From assembly GCF_001307275.1 (NCBI RefSeq), contig NZ_CP012831.1, positions 310,001 through 374,000 of the forward strand: DNA of 64,000 nucleotides. Reading direction: 5' to 3'. Position numbers and translations under genes: made by a program. The notes under the pieces were generated by a model. That model did not search any database, was not told the DNA's origin, and saw only the letters and a list, made by a program, of their open reading frames with translations. How positions within the stretch are numbered: position 1 is the first letter of the stretch; each line of letters begins with the position of its first letter. The DNA is from Pseudomonas fluorescens. GTDB lineage: Bacteria > Pseudomonadota > Gammaproteobacteria > Pseudomonadales > Pseudomonadaceae. Below are positions 8,188 to 17,793 of this stretch, piece after piece.

Positions 8188-9045
8188 TCACACGGTCAGC
8201 GAGCCATTGATGCACGTCACGACGGCACCACCAATCCAAACCTCTTCTCCCAACTGCTCGACATGAATTCGCCCGGCCCGGCCCATCGTCAGCCCCTGGC
8301 TGACCACGTAGGACGCAGGCGCCAGCCCTTTGCCCAGCATCCATTGGGCAAGCCCGGCGTTCAGGCTACCGGTGGCCGGATCCTCGGGCATGCCATCCCC
8401 GGCGATAAAGCCGCGCACTTCGAAGTGGGCCTCATCGCCATCCACGGCCCGATCCCAGGGTGCAACCACGCCCACGGCCAGATCCAGCAACTGCGGGTAA
8501 TCCGGCTCAAGCGTCAGGACTTGCTGGCGATCCTTGAGCATCACCGCCAGCCAGCCGGCACCATTATCGACCCATTGCGCCTCGACAATCGCCTGCGCTG
8601 CGAGCCCCAGCCCCTTGCGCACCCGCTCCAGCAGCTCGGCCTCCAGCGGGCCGGACTTGAGCAAGGGCGGCGCAAGGAACGCCAACCCATGATCGCTGCG
8701 GCGCACCCTGACCAGGCCGACACCGCACTCCTGCACGATCTCCTGCCCTTTGGGCACGCCTCCGGCTTCCAGCCAGGCGTGACAACTGCCCAGGGTCGGA
8801 TGCCCGGCAAACGGCAACTCGGTGGACGTGGTGAAAATACGCACCCGGTAATCGGCTTCCGGGTGCTGCGGCGCCAGCAGGAACGTGGTTTCGCTGAGGT
8901 TGGTCCAGTTGGCAAAAGCGGCCATGCGCGAGTCACTGAGCCCATCGGCCCCCAGCACCACCGCCAGCGGATTACCCTTGAGCGGTACGTCGCTGAATAC
9001 ATCCAGTTGCTTGTAATCGAATCGGCGGGTCGTCGGTTTGCTCAT
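8188..9045 (-). CDS. PhzF-family isomerase/epimerase
   Basis: 285 residues of the PhzF/YddE family (diaminopimelate-epimerase fold), with the conserved N-L-S-E-T-T-F motif (E52 in the position of the PhzF catalytic glutamate) and the L-P-F-A-G-H-P-T motif. No phenazine genes are nearby, so this is a generic family member rather than a phenazine enzyme. The start overlaps the stop of the upstream GST gene by four bases (ATGA), indicating an operon. Confidence 0.9.
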   Translation of the reverse strand: MSKPTTRRFDYKQLDVFSDVPLKGNPLAVVLGADGLSDSRMAAFANWTNLSETTFLLAPQHPEADYRVRIFTTSTELPFAGHPTLGSCHAWLEAGGVPKGQEIVQECGVGLVRVRRSDHGLAFLAPPLLKSGPLEAELLERVRKGLGLAAQAIVEAQWVDNGAGWLAVMLKDRQQVLTLEPDYPQLLDLAVGVVAPWDRAVDGDEAHFEVRGFIAGDGMPEDPATGSLNAGLAQWMLGKGLAPASYVVSQGLTMGRAGRIHVEQLGEEVWIGGAVVTCINGSLTV

Positions 9046-9740
9046 TCCGGAATCTTCAACCCACGGGCCACGGCCGGTCGCGCCAGGAAGCGCTCCAATA
9101 CCCGCGTCACATTGGGGAAGTTCTGGATACCCACCAAATCACCGGCTTCATAAAAACCGATCAAGTTGCGCACCCAGGGAAACGTGGCGATATCGGCAAT
9201 GGTGTAGCGCTCGCCCATGATCCAGTCCCGCCCTTGCAGACGGCCATCGAGCACCTTGAGCAGGCGCCTGCTTTCCTCGACATAACGATCCCGTGGCCGC
9301 TTGTCCTCGTAGTCCTTGCCAGCGAACTTGTTGAAGAACCCCAACTGCCCGAACATGGGCCCGATCCCACCCATCTGGAACATCAGCCACTGGATCGTCT
9401 CGTAGCGCGCCGCCGACTCCTGGGCCAGCAACTGTCCGCTCTTGTCCGCCAGATAAATCAGGATCGCCCCCGACTCGAACAACGCCAACGGCTGGTCCCC
9501 CGGCCCATGGGGATCGAGAATCGCCGGGATCTTGTTGTTGGGGTTCAGGGACAGGAACTCGGGCGACAGCTGGTCGTTGCTGGCGAAGTCCACTTTGTGG
9601 GGCTCGTACGGCAGGCCGATCTCTTCCAGCATGATCGAAACCTTCACGCCGTTGGGGGTTGGCAGGGAGTAGAGCTGGATCCACTCCGGGTATTGGGCGG
9701 GCCATTTCTGGGTGATGAGGTGTGGCGTCAAGTCGGGCAT
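9042..9740 (-). CDS. Glutathione S-transferase / disulfide reductase, YghU/YfcG type
   Basis: 232 residues from MPDLTPHLITQKW. The T-P-N-G-V-K-V motif near residue 28 is characteristic of the nu-class YghU/YfcG group, which binds two glutathiones and reduces disulfides or peroxides rather than having the usual Tyr/Ser active site. The start at 9740 is chosen over a longer frame to 9821 because it matches family length. It forms an operon with the PhzF-like gene. Confidence 0.88.
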   Translation of the reverse strand: MPDLTPHLITQKWPAQYPEWIQLYSLPTPNGVKVSIMLEEIGLPYEPHKVDFASNDQLSPEFLSLNPNNKIPAILDPHGPGDQPLALFESGAILIYLADKSGQLLAQESAARYETIQWLMFQMGGIGPMFGQLGFFNKFAGKDYEDKRPRDRYVEESRRLLKVLDGRLQGRDWIMGERYTIADIATFPWVRNLIGFYEAGDLVGIQNFPNVTRVLERFLARPAVARGLKIPE

Positions 9741-10046
9741 GGGGTCGGCTCGGAAATGAAGAAAACCCCGAGGATAATCCAAGATGTTGGGGACGACACC
9801 ACTGCCCGTCACAGAATTCACGTCGTCCCTTCTTAATTCAGCAACATCCTGTCGTTAACGTTCGTCCCATCTCCTGACGGAGATCGCTACAGTGCACCGG
9901 AATCGAACCAAAGCGCTCGAAGGGACTCTGAGCAATGCCTCCGAAGAACCGACGAGGCGTAACGACAGGGAAAACACCCGAGGCCAAGCGCTTCGCGGTG
10001 CCAGGGTTTGTCAGCCTGACTCAAGCGTGCTGAAGACTATTATTCG
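9741..10046. other. Intergenic region, no gene seen
   Basis: About 300 bases between a divergent pair (GST on the minus strand and the phosphatase on the plus strand). I see no REP element, no convincing terminator and no small ORF with a good ribosome site; it must carry both promoters. Confidence 0.6.
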
Positions 10047-10721
10047 ATGATGAACCCACTGAATTTCGCCAGACGCTTCAAACACCGTTCGTGGCTGATG
10101 CTGCCAACGCTGCTTGTGGTCTGTGGCCTGGTGCTGTCGCTGGAATCCAGCGTCAGCCGCGCCCAGCCAGCCGACGGCGTCCAGACCCTGGTGTTCCTGC
10201 GCCACGCCGAGAAACCCGCCGGTGGCCTGGGCCAGCTCAACTGCCAGGGCCTCAACCGCGCCATCGACCTGGCCACCCTGCTGCCGGAAAAATTCGGCAA
10301 GGCCGACTACGTGTTCGCGGCCAACCCGACCCGCAATGTCGAAGAGGGTGAGCTGGACAACTCCTACAGCTATATTCGCCCGCTGATGACCATCAGCCCC
10401 AGCGCCATCAAGCTCGGGCTGCCGGTAAACATCAATTTTTCAGCCAACGACACCAGCGACCTGGCTGACGAGTTGCTGCACGACAAGTACCACAACTCCA
10501 CCATCTATACCGCCTGGTCCCATGGCTACCTGCCGGAGCTGATCAACAAGGTCGCCGGTGAGGCGGTGGGCAAGGAGCAGACCATTACCGAAGACTGGGC
10601 CTCCGGGGACTTCGATTCGCTGTATGTGCTGACCCTGACCTGGCACAACGGCAAGGCCAGCCTCACCAGCCAGAGCTACAAGCAAGGTTTGGACAATGGC
10701 CAGCAAACCTGTCCGACCTGA
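10047..10721 (+). CDS. Histidine phosphatase superfamily protein, membrane-anchored or exported
   Basis: 224 residues. A hydrophobic stretch near residues 17-36 acts as signal or anchor. It is followed by V-F-L-R-H-A-E-K-P, the phosphohistidine R-H-x-E motif, and a later S-H-G motif (A-W-S-H-G-Y) that supplies the second histidine. Likely periplasmic. The substrate is unknown. An in-frame ATG also starts three bases later. No obvious operon partner. Confidence 0.82.
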   Translation: MMNPLNFARRFKHRSWLMLPTLLVVCGLVLSLESSVSRAQPADGVQTLVFLRHAEKPAGGLGQLNCQGLNRAIDLATLLPEKFGKADYVFAANPTRNVEEGELDNSYSYIRPLMTISPSAIKLGLPVNINFSANDTSDLADELLHDKYHNSTIYTAWSHGYLPELINKVAGEAVGKEQTITEDWASGDFDSLYVLTLTWHNGKASLTSQSYKQGLDNGQQTCPT

Positions 10722-10728
10722 TCATCCG

Positions 10729-10818
10729 TGTGGGAGCGAGCTTGCTCGCGATAGCGGTGGGTCAGCTTGCCTCAAGGGTGCCTGTGTCGCCGCCATCGCG
10801 AGCAAGCTCGCTCCCACA
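10729..10818. repeat. REP doublet
   Basis: TGTGGGAGCGAGCTTGCTCG and inverted AGCAAGCTCGCTCCCACA, between convergent genes. Confidence 0.92.
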
Positions 10819-10820
10819 GG

Positions 10821-11924
10821 TCACCGTACCGAGGCCGCCCGCTCGCGCAAATACTCCAGCACCGCCGCCTGCTCTCCCGAGAACTCGATCCGCAAGCCCT
10901 TCTTTTCCCGCTGGAACACGTACATCGGGTCGTAATACTCACGCAGCAAACCCTCGATCCAACCGCGATGCACGTCGACGGCGCCGCTGCGGGCCTGCTC
11001 GGCCAGGGCTGTTTCCAGGATGTCCTTCAAGCGCCGATGACGGTCGCCACCCAGGCGTTTGTGGATGTTGTCCAGGCTTGCCAGCAATCGCTCGGAAAAC
11101 AGCGAAAAACCTTCGTCGCCATGTACCGCGACAAATTCTCCACACAGGTCGATGACGTAATCCTGCAGGATCCGTTCGACCCGGCGCTCCAGGCTGTCTT
11201 CCAGCCAGACCATCGGAACCTGCTGCATGCGCTGGTACAAGGACAGTGGCAAGGCGCAGCTGCCGACCGCGCGGCTCTCATCTTCCAGCACAAACTGCTC
11301 GATGCCGGCGGCGCGTTTTTTCAGCACATCCACCGCCAGGCGATTTTCAAAATCGATGTTGGAAGGCTGGCCGGTGGCGCGTTTGCCGAAGCTCGAACCG
11401 CGATGGTTGGCATACCCTTCCAGGTCCAGGCTGTTGCCCAGTTGGCCCAGCGCTTCGGTCTTGCCGGTACCGGTCATGCCGCCCAGCAGCACCAGGTCGC
11501 ACTCGGCGACCGCCTGTTCGACGGTGTCCAGCAAGAACGTGCGCATGGCCTTGTAGCCACCACCGACCCGAGGATAGTCGATGCCCGCTTCGTCCTTGAG
11601 CCATTGCTGGACGATCTGCGAACGCAAGCCGCCGCGAAAGCAATACAGCAGACCGTCGGGATGGGCCTTGGCGAACGCCGCCCAAGCCTGGATGCGCTGG
11701 GCCTTGGTCTCACCGGACACCAATTGATGCCCCAGGACGATGGCGGCCTGTTGCCCCTGTTGTTTGTAGCAGGTCCCGACACGTTGCCGTTCGTTGTCGG
11801 TCATCAACGGCAAATTGACCACGCCGGGGAAAGCGCCCTTGATGAATTCGACGGGCGCGCGCGTGTCCATCATCGGTCGGTCATGGAGGAAGATGTCGCG
11901 GTAATCGGTGATGTCATGGCTCAT
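10821..11924 (-). CDS. selU: tRNA 2-selenouridine synthase
   Basis: 367 residues (also named MnmH/YbbB). The N-terminal rhodanese domain has its cysteine at C95 (L-L-Y-C-F-R-G-G), and a P-loop lies at about 148-156 (G-G-M-T-G-T-G-K-T). The enzyme geranylates and then selenates 2-thiouridine at the tRNA wobble base, using selenophosphate. ATG at 11924 shares a base with the selD stop, and a TTG three bases upstream is an unlikely start. It is co-transcribed with selD, its donor enzyme. Confidence 0.96.
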   Translation of the reverse strand: MSHDITDYRDIFLHDRPMMDTRAPVEFIKGAFPGVVNLPLMTDNERQRVGTCYKQQGQQAAIVLGHQLVSGETKAQRIQAWAAFAKAHPDGLLYCFRGGLRSQIVQQWLKDEAGIDYPRVGGGYKAMRTFLLDTVEQAVAECDLVLLGGMTGTGKTEALGQLGNSLDLEGYANHRGSSFGKRATGQPSNIDFENRLAVDVLKKRAAGIEQFVLEDESRAVGSCALPLSLYQRMQQVPMVWLEDSLERRVERILQDYVIDLCGEFVAVHGDEGFSLFSERLLASLDNIHKRLGGDRHRRLKDILETALAEQARSGAVDVHRGWIEGLLREYYDPMYVFQREKKGLRIEFSGEQAAVLEYLRERAASVR

Positions 11925-12958
11925 CAAGACACCTCGACCGCGTAACGCTGTCGCTCGACCAACTCGCCGATGGGCTCCAGTGCAAGGCCGAGTTCAGTGG
12001 CCACCCGCAGGAACTCGTCCTCGCCTTCGGGGGTGACGGCAATCAACAGGCCGCCGCTGGTCTGCGGGTCGCACAGCACTCGCTTGTGCAGTTCCTGGAC
12101 CCGACCGACCTTGCTGGCGTAGCTGTCGTAGTTGCGCAGCGTACCGCCCGGCACACAGCCCAGGTCGAGGTAGTATTCGACGCCCGGCAGACGCGGCACC
12201 GCGTCATAGCGGATATGCGCGGTCAACTGGCTGCCGTCGGCCATTTCCACCAGGTGCCCGAGCAGGCCGAAACCGGTGACGTCAGTCATCGCCGTCACGC
12301 CATCGAGCTTGCCGAAGCGGCTGCCGGGTTTATTGAGGGTGCACATCCAGTCACGGGCCAGGCCAACATCGGCGGCGCGCAGCTTGCCTTTCTTTTCCGC
12401 CGTGGTGAGGATGCCGATGCCCAGGGGCTTGGTCAGGTACAGGCGGCAACCGACGGTGGCCGTGTCGTTGCGTTTCATATGACGCTTTTGCACCAGGCCC
12501 GTGACCGCCAGGCCGAAGATCGGCTCGGGCGCGTCGATCGAATGCCCGCCCGCCAGGGGAATACCGGCCTCGTCACACACGGAACGACCGCCGCGAATCA
12601 CTTCCCGGGCAATTTCCGGGGCCAATACGTTGACCGGCCAGCCAAGAATCGCGATGGCCATCAGCGGATCGCCGCCCATGGCGTAGATGTCGCTGATGGC
12701 ATTGGTGGCGGCGATGCGACCGAAATCGAAGGGATCATCGACAATCGGCATGAAAAAATCGGTGGTCGAGACCACCCCACGCTCTTCGTCGATGGCATAC
12801 ACCGCGGCGTCGTCGCGAGAAGCATTGCCGACCCACAGCTTGGGATCGAGGTTCTGCGCACCGCTGCCGGCCAGGATCACTTCCAGGACCTGGGGCGAAA
12901 TCTTGCAGCCGCAACCGGCGCCGTGGCTGTACTGGGTCAGGCGAATCGGCTCGCTCAT
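11924..12958 (-). CDS. selD: Selenide, water dikinase (selenophosphate synthase)
   Basis: 344 residues. Makes selenophosphate from selenide and ATP. The glycine-rich N-terminus reads [10 protein letters not shown], with Cys16 in the catalytic position that is selenocysteine in some species; here it is a plain TGC cysteine. ATG at 12958 is preceded by GGAGAG; a TTG at 12976 is less likely. The pair selD-selU shows that the cell makes selenouridine-modified tRNA. Confidence 0.96.
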   Translation of the reverse strand: MSEPIRLTQYSHGAGCGCKISPQVLEVILAGSGAQNLDPKLWVGNASRDDAAVYAIDEERGVVSTTDFFMPIVDDPFDFGRIAATNAISDIYAMGGDPLMAIAILGWPVNVLAPEIAREVIRGGRSVCDEAGIPLAGGHSIDAPEPIFGLAVTGLVQKRHMKRNDTATVGCRLYLTKPLGIGILTTAEKKGKLRAADVGLARDWMCTLNKPGSRFGKLDGVTAMTDVTGFGLLGHLVEMADGSQLTAHIRYDAVPRLPGVEYYLDLGCVPGGTLRNYDSYASKVGRVQELHKRVLCDPQTSGGLLIAVTPEGEDEFLRVATELGLALEPIGELVERQRYAVEVS

Positions 12959-13160
12959 GGGCATCTCTCCGGTCAATCAAGGGGATCGATTCTAACAGCA
13001 ACGCCGCCGACTCAGTGCCGTGCCGAGCATTCGCCCGTGCAACACTTTGGTGCTGCTTCAAGCGAGCGTAAAGCATTCGGCGCACCAGGCCTGACCAAAA
13101 GGACAGGAAAACCGCCTTAAACCCAAGATTTTCAAGCCACTGCGAAAAACTGGTATGGGA

Positions 13161-13178
13161 TGTGCAAACGTTTGCGCA
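13161..13178. promoter_or_regulatory. PurR/LacI-like operator before the nucleoside uptake genes
   Basis: TGTGCAAACGTTTGCGCA, an 18-base near-perfect palindrome with the central CG step and GCAAACG/CGTTTGC arms typical of LacI-family (PurR-type) operators. It lies about 80 bases before the Tsx-like gene. The regulator is not in this window. Confidence 0.65.
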
Positions 13179-13256
13179 TTCGATCATCGCCAGCGGATCG
13201 ACGATTTTTTTCAATCACGGAACCCGGGCTTCGGCCCGCACGAACAAGGACTTTCC

Positions 13257-14207
13257 ATGCACTTCACTTCCCGGTGTCGCGCCACGCCCGGCGTATGGGC
13301 AACCACCCTGCTACTGACCGCCGTTACCGGACTACTCAGCACCACGACCCATGCCCAACCCACCGAGGCGTCCGCCCAAGGCGAAGCCCTCAGTCCAGAA
13401 GCCACCCCATCGAAAAAAGGCGCCTACCTGTCGGACTGGTACAACCAGGACCTGACGCTCATCGGCAGCAAGGACATCAGCTTCGGCCCGCAACCGGTCG
13501 ACGATATCTATCTGGAATATGAATACTTCGGACGCAAGGGGCCCTTCGAGCTCTATGGCTACGTCGACATCCCGAAGATTTTCAACATTGGCAACAGCCA
13601 CGACAAAGGTGCGTGGGACCACGGCTCACCCGTGTTCATGGAACACGAACCGCGGGTTTCCATCGACTACCTGGCCGGCCGCAGCCTGGCCATCGGGCCG
13701 TTCAAGGAATGGTATGTGGCGTTCGACTGGATCTACGATCACGGCAGCAACAGCGCCAATCGCGCGAACACCTTGTACAGCGGCCTGGGCACCGACATTG
13801 ACACGCACTCGAGGGTCAACTTGTCGGCCAACCTCTATGGCCGTTATCAATGGGAAAACTATGGCGCCAGCAATGAATATTCCTGGGACGGCTACCGCGC
13901 TCAACTCAAGTACATCGTGCCGATCAGCCAGTTCAGCAATGGTGCCTCGCTGACGTACATTGGCTTCACCAACTTCGACTTCGGTTCGGACCTGCACAAG
14001 GACAACCCGGCCCGCACCGCCAACGCCACGGTCGCCACCAATGTCTTGCTGTACGCGTTCACCCACGTGCGCTTCACTCTGGTGGGCCGCTACTTCCACA
14101 ACGGCGGCAACTGGCAGGATGGCAGCGAACTCAACTTTGGCGAGGGCAACTTCCGCGCCCGCTCCGATGGGTGGGGGTATTACGCCGGGGTCGGCTATCA
14201 ATTCTGA
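13257..14207 (+). CDS. Tsx-like nucleoside-specific outer-membrane channel
   Basis: 316 residues with a signal peptide (about 1-33) and a beta-rich body ending in the aromatic C-terminal Phe typical of outer-membrane barrels (G-V-G-Y-Q-F). It matches the nucleoside-specific channel (Tsx/OmpK) family. ATG at 13257 has AAGGA upstream; a longer frame from 13155 does not begin with a signal peptide. The next gene, a purine nucleoside permease, starts 46 bases later, so the two form a nucleoside uptake operon. Confidence 0.9.
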   Translation: MHFTSRCRATPGVWATTLLLTAVTGLLSTTTHAQPTEASAQGEALSPEATPSKKGAYLSDWYNQDLTLIGSKDISFGPQPVDDIYLEYEYFGRKGPFELYGYVDIPKIFNIGNSHDKGAWDHGSPVFMEHEPRVSIDYLAGRSLAIGPFKEWYVAFDWIYDHGSNSANRANTLYSGLGTDIDTHSRVNLSANLYGRYQWENYGASNEYSWDGYRAQLKYIVPISQFSNGASLTYIGFTNFDFGSDLHKDNPARTANATVATNVLLYAFTHVRFTLVGRYFHNGGNWQDGSELNFGEGNFRARSDGWGYYAGVGYQF

Positions 14208-14253
14208 GCACATCGTCGCAGCACCCTTTCGAATCCATGGAGGTCACGAACAC

Positions 14254-15279
14254 ATGATCAATCGCCTGTTTGCTTCAATCGGCCTGGCAAGTACTGCACT
14301 CTTCGCGGCAAGCGCCGGGGCCGCACCGCCACTTCAACCCAAAGTGATGCTGATCACCATGTTCGCCCCCGAAGCGCAGAACTGGATCGAACGTTTGCAG
14401 CTCAAGGATGAAATCCGTGTACCGGGGCTGTCCGCCGAGTACCCGACGATCCGCTGCAATGCCGAACGGGTCTGTCTGTTGATCACCGGCATGGGCCAGA
14501 CCAACGCGGCGGCCTCGACCCTGGCCCTGGCGCTCTCCCCGACCGTCGACCTGCGCAAGAGCTATTTCCTGGTGGCCGGGATCGCCGGCATCAACCCGCA
14601 CCACGGCACGCTCGGCACAACCGCCTGGGCCCATTACCTGGTGGAGTTCGGTACTCAATGGGAGCTGGATTCGCGGGATGCGCCCAAGGACTGGCCCACC
14701 GGCTACCTGGGCATCAACACCAAGGGGCCGAACGAAAAGCCGCCGCTGGACTACAAGACAGAAGTCTTCGAACTCAACCCGGCCCTGCAAGCCAAGGCCT
14801 TTGCCCTCAGCCAGCAGGTGACCCTGGCCGAAAGCAAGGAGTCGGCAGCCTGGCGCTTGAAGTATCCGTATGCCCCGGCCAACCAGCCGCCGGTGGTGAC
14901 CCGCTGTGACACCCTGGCCGGCAACACTTGGTTCTCCGGCACGCGCCTGAGCGAGCGTGCCGAAGTCTGGACCCGCCTGCTCACCGACAACAAAGGCGTC
15001 TACTGCACGACCCAACAGGAAGACAACTCGACTTACGAGGCCTTGCTACGGGCCAGCCGTGAAGGTCGGGTGGACATCAACCGGCTGGCAGTGCTGCGGG
15101 CCGGGTCCGACTTCGACCGCCCCGAGCCCGGTGGCAATGAAGTGGATAACCTGCTCAAGTACGCCGACCAGGGCGCGTTCGTCCCTGCGTTGGAAAACCT
15201 GTTCCGCACCGGCAACCCGCTGGTGCAGGACATTGTGAAGAACTGGTCGGCGTGGAAGAACGGCGTGCCTGGCCTCTGA
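14254..15279 (+). CDS. Purine nucleoside permease (NUP family)
   Basis: 341 residues with a signal peptide (about 1-23). It matches the NUP family of fungal and bacterial purine nucleoside transport proteins, which resembles nucleoside phosphorylases; motifs such as I-T-G-M-G-Q-T-N and A-G-I-A-G-I-N-P are seen. With a signal peptide and no membrane spans it is probably periplasmic and may bind or cleave nucleosides that enter by the Tsx-like channel. GGAGG lies before the ATG. Confidence 0.88.
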   Translation: MINRLFASIGLASTALFAASAGAAPPLQPKVMLITMFAPEAQNWIERLQLKDEIRVPGLSAEYPTIRCNAERVCLLITGMGQTNAAASTLALALSPTVDLRKSYFLVAGIAGINPHHGTLGTTAWAHYLVEFGTQWELDSRDAPKDWPTGYLGINTKGPNEKPPLDYKTEVFELNPALQAKAFALSQQVTLAESKESAAWRLKYPYAPANQPPVVTRCDTLAGNTWFSGTRLSERAEVWTRLLTDNKGVYCTTQQEDNSTYEALLRASREGRVDINRLAVLRAGSDFDRPEPGGNEVDNLLKYADQGAFVPALENLFRTGNPLVQDIVKNWSAWKNGVPGL

Positions 15280-15288
15280 TTTCTCCTC

Positions 15289-15383
15289 CGTGGCGAGGGA
15301 GCTTGCTCCCGCTGGGCTGCGCAGCGGCCCCTGGCTCTTTGCGGCTGCTGCGCACCCGAGCGGGAGCAAGCTCCCTCGCCACG
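15289..15383. repeat. REP doublet, GGCGAGGGAGC variant
   Basis: CGTGGCGAGGGAGCTTGCTC and inverted GAGCAAGCTCCCTCGCCACG around a GC-rich middle. Second REP subtype of this genome. Confidence 0.9.
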
Positions 15384-15491
15384 GGGCTATCGAGCTGAGC
15401 ACCAGGGCTGTTCCCAACGGCTCAGCCAATGGAATTTTCCCTCCCGGGCAGGATCATTTGAACATCAACCGCGCGCCCCAGGAGACCGCCG

Positions 15492-15776
15492 ATGCCTCTC
15501 ACACCCTCCGCCGCCGACAGCACTCACCTGGACTACGGTCTCGACACCCTGTTCGGCCGCCAGACCAAAAGTATCGACTGCCAATACGCCGTCCAGCGCC
15601 TCGACGAGGACAAGCCGGTATGGTTCGCGCTGCACGTTCAACCGCCGATGCCGGACGACCTGGACAAGGCCGAGATCGTGGTGTTCAGCGCCGAGGGCCG
15701 GCGCCTGAGCGGCATCGTGCGCAGTACTGAACGCCTGGCCGATGGCAGTCTGCAACTCAACGTGGAACCCGACTGA
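15492..15776 (+). CDS. Conserved hypothetical protein, 94 residues
   Basis: A small soluble acidic protein with no signal peptide and no motif I recognise. AGGAG lies nine bases before the ATG and codon use matches its neighbours, so I accept it as a gene. It ends five bases from the convergent YdcZ-like gene. It resembles short hypothetical proteins common in Pseudomonas; no function is proposed. Confidence 0.75.
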   Translation: MPLTPSAADSTHLDYGLDTLFGRQTKSIDCQYAVQRLDEDKPVWFALHVQPPMPDDLDKAEIVVFSAEGRRLSGIVRSTERLADGSLQLNVEPD

Positions 15777-15781
15777 ACCGT

Positions 15782-16234
15782 TCAGGCCTGACGGGCATTG
15801 CTGCGATACATGAACACCAGCGCCAATGCCAGGCAGGCCATGGCGAAGACTCGGCTGCCGGACAATTCGATGGCCGGGTTGCCCAGCCAGCCGAAGTTGT
15901 CGATCAGCATGCCCATGCCCAGTTGCCCGACGATGACCGCCACGGTGGCCACGGCCGTGCCGACCCTGGGCACCGCGCCCACCATCACCATCATGTACAC
16001 GACACCGAACAAGGCCCCGCTGAGTTGCCATTTCGGCATGTCCAACAGCGTCAACCCGTGGGCCGGTTCGAAAAACACGATCAGCAGCCCGGTGGTCACC
16101 GTGCCCACCGTGAACGTCAGCAAGCTGCTGCGCAACACACCGACCGTCTGGCCCAGGCGCCCGTTGATCGCCGCCTGCACACTCAACACCGCACCGGCCG
16201 CGACCACCAGCAGCAACAAAACAAACCGGTTCAT
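15782..16234 (-). CDS. YdcZ/DUF606 (DMT-type) membrane protein
   Basis: 150 residues with four to five membrane segments. Contains the family pattern of small inner-membrane proteins of the drug/metabolite superfamily (N-G-R-L-G-Q, G-Q-L-G-M-G-M-L-I-D-N-F-G). Such proteins often work as pairs, and the upstream gene encodes a second one. The start ATG at 16234 overlaps the upstream stop by a few bases, so the two are translated together. Substrate unknown. Confidence 0.88.
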   Translation of the reverse strand: MNRFVLLLLVVAAGAVLSVQAAINGRLGQTVGVLRSSLLTFTVGTVTTGLLIVFFEPAHGLTLLDMPKWQLSGALFGVVYMMVMVGAVPRVGTAVATVAVIVGQLGMGMLIDNFGWLGNPAIELSGSRVFAMACLALALVFMYRSNARQA

Positions 16235-16236
16235 GT

Positions 16237-16734
16237 TCAACCTCGGGCAATCAGGACAAGGGCAACGACAATCAAGGCCAACGCCAGCCAGCGTTCGCCA
16301 TTGACCCGCTTGCGGGCCGTGCCGAACCAGCCGAAATGATCGATCAGGACACTTTTACCCACCTGGCCGGAGAGAATCGCGACCATGGTCATGGCGATGC
16401 CGATGTGCGGCGTGGCGAGTGTCAGCACGACCACATAGATCGGACCGAGGAAACCGCCGATCAATTGCCAGCGTGGCAACTCATGCAAGGCTGGGCCTCG
16501 CTGCCGGCCACTGAGCAACAACAGCAGGAAAAGAATCGCCGAACCGACGCCGAAGATGCTCAGCGTGGCCCACAGATGCCCGACCTGGGCCCCGAGCGGC
16601 CCGAGCAGGCCGGCTTCCACCGACAAGCCCATGCCGGCCAGGATCACCAGGGGCAGTAATAGCCAGCGCAGCAATGCCCGGGGTCTGGCGGGCGTCGATA
16701 CCGGCGCGGCCTCGCTGAGTGAAGATGTTTGCAT
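16237..16734 (-). CDS. YdcZ/DUF606 (DMT-type) membrane protein, partner
   Basis: 165 residues with about five membrane segments and the same G-Q-V-G-K-S-V-L-I-D-H-F-G motif as its neighbour. Together they probably form a heterodimeric small-molecule exporter. Start at 16734 excludes a 33-residue non-family extension. It is divergent from a LysR regulator that is the likely controller. Confidence 0.87.
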   Translation of the reverse strand: MQTSSLSEAAPVSTPARPRALLRWLLLPLVILAGMGLSVEAGLLGPLGAQVGHLWATLSIFGVGSAILFLLLLLSGRQRGPALHELPRWQLIGGFLGPIYVVVLTLATPHIGIAMTMVAILSGQVGKSVLIDHFGWFGTARKRVNGERWLALALIVVALVLIARG

Positions 16735-16847
16735 GATCAGAACCTGTTCACTTGAAAGAGGGCCGGCATTATCGGCTGGTGTCGCTGTGCAATAAATGTG
16801 AGTATCCCGACAACACTTTTGCGCAATACGCACAGGAAGCCCACCCC

Positions 16848-17780
16848 ATGCACGGCCTCAATGAACTGGGTTTCAAGGCATTGCGATTGTTCGTCGCGGT
16901 GCTCGATCACGGCAGTTTTTCGGAAGTCGCACGGCGCGAAGGCCTGGCGCCGTCTTCGATTTCCCGGCAGATCCAGTTGATGGAACAGGCCCTGAACCAA
17001 CAGTTGCTCTATCGCCACACCCGCGCCGTTTCACCCACCGAGGCTGGCCGCCTGTTGGGGCATCATGCACGGCTGCTGCTGGTGCAACTGGAGGAAGCCG
17101 AACAGGCGCTGCAGGAGCAACACAGCGAGCCGTCCGGACTGGTGCGGATCAATGCGCCGGTGGTGTTTGGCCAGCGCCACCTGACACCGTGGTTGGGGCA
17201 GCTATGCGAGCGTTATCCGAAGCTGCAACTGGAGATCCAGCAGACCGACAGCTACGTCGACCCACTGCAGGAAGGCGCCGACCTGCTGTTCCGTATCGGT
17301 CCGCTGCACGATTCGAGCATGCAGGCGCGCATCCTCGCGCCCCATCGCTTCCAGATCGCCGCCAGCCCGACCTACCTGGCCCGCCACGGCGCACCACTCA
17401 AGCCCCAGGACCTGGTTCACCACCGGTGCCTGGCCTACAAGGGCGTAACCGGTCAGCAGCGCTGGTTCTTCCGCCGCCCGGGCCAGGCCTGGACACCCTA
17501 CAGCGTCAGCGGCCCGATCACCGGCAACCACGCCGACACCTTGACCCAGGCCGCCGAACAAGGCCTGGGGCTGGTGATGTTCCCGTCGTGGCTGATCGGC
17601 GAAGCCGTGCGTCATGGCACGCTGGTCCCGGTGCTGCAGGATTACCAGGCCTCCAACAGCCTTGAACCGCAACAGATCGCCATCCTCTGGCCGGGCAGTC
17701 GACGCCTGTCGGTGAAGGTCCGCACGGTCATCGATTTCTTCCTCGAGTGTTTTGGCGAAGTGCCCTACTGGGATCGCTGA
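16848..17780 (+). CDS. LysR-family transcriptional regulator
   Basis: 310 residues: N-terminal helix-turn-helix (about 10-68) and a periplasmic-binding-like effector domain. It lies divergent from the two YdcZ-type genes with 113 bases between them, the usual arrangement for a LysR protein controlling its neighbour. ATG at 16848 follows AGGAAG. Effector unknown. Confidence 0.92.
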   Translation: MHGLNELGFKALRLFVAVLDHGSFSEVARREGLAPSSISRQIQLMEQALNQQLLYRHTRAVSPTEAGRLLGHHARLLLVQLEEAEQALQEQHSEPSGLVRINAPVVFGQRHLTPWLGQLCERYPKLQLEIQQTDSYVDPLQEGADLLFRIGPLHDSSMQARILAPHRFQIAASPTYLARHGAPLKPQDLVHHRCLAYKGVTGQQRWFFRRPGQAWTPYSVSGPITGNHADTLTQAAEQGLGLVMFPSWLIGEAVRHGTLVPVLQDYQASNSLEPQQIAILWPGSRRLSVKVRTVIDFFLECFGEVPYWDR

Positions 17781-17793
17781 ACACGGCGCGGCC

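Noticed and set aside
8188-9045. Phenazine biosynthesis gene
   Set aside because: PhzF-like fold only; no other phz gene nearby, and the partner gene is a glutathione transferase.
7813-9153. 446-codon open frame on the plus strand opposite hemB and the PhzF-like gene
   Set aside because: Spans parts of two well-supported genes on the other strand and has no recognisable domain.
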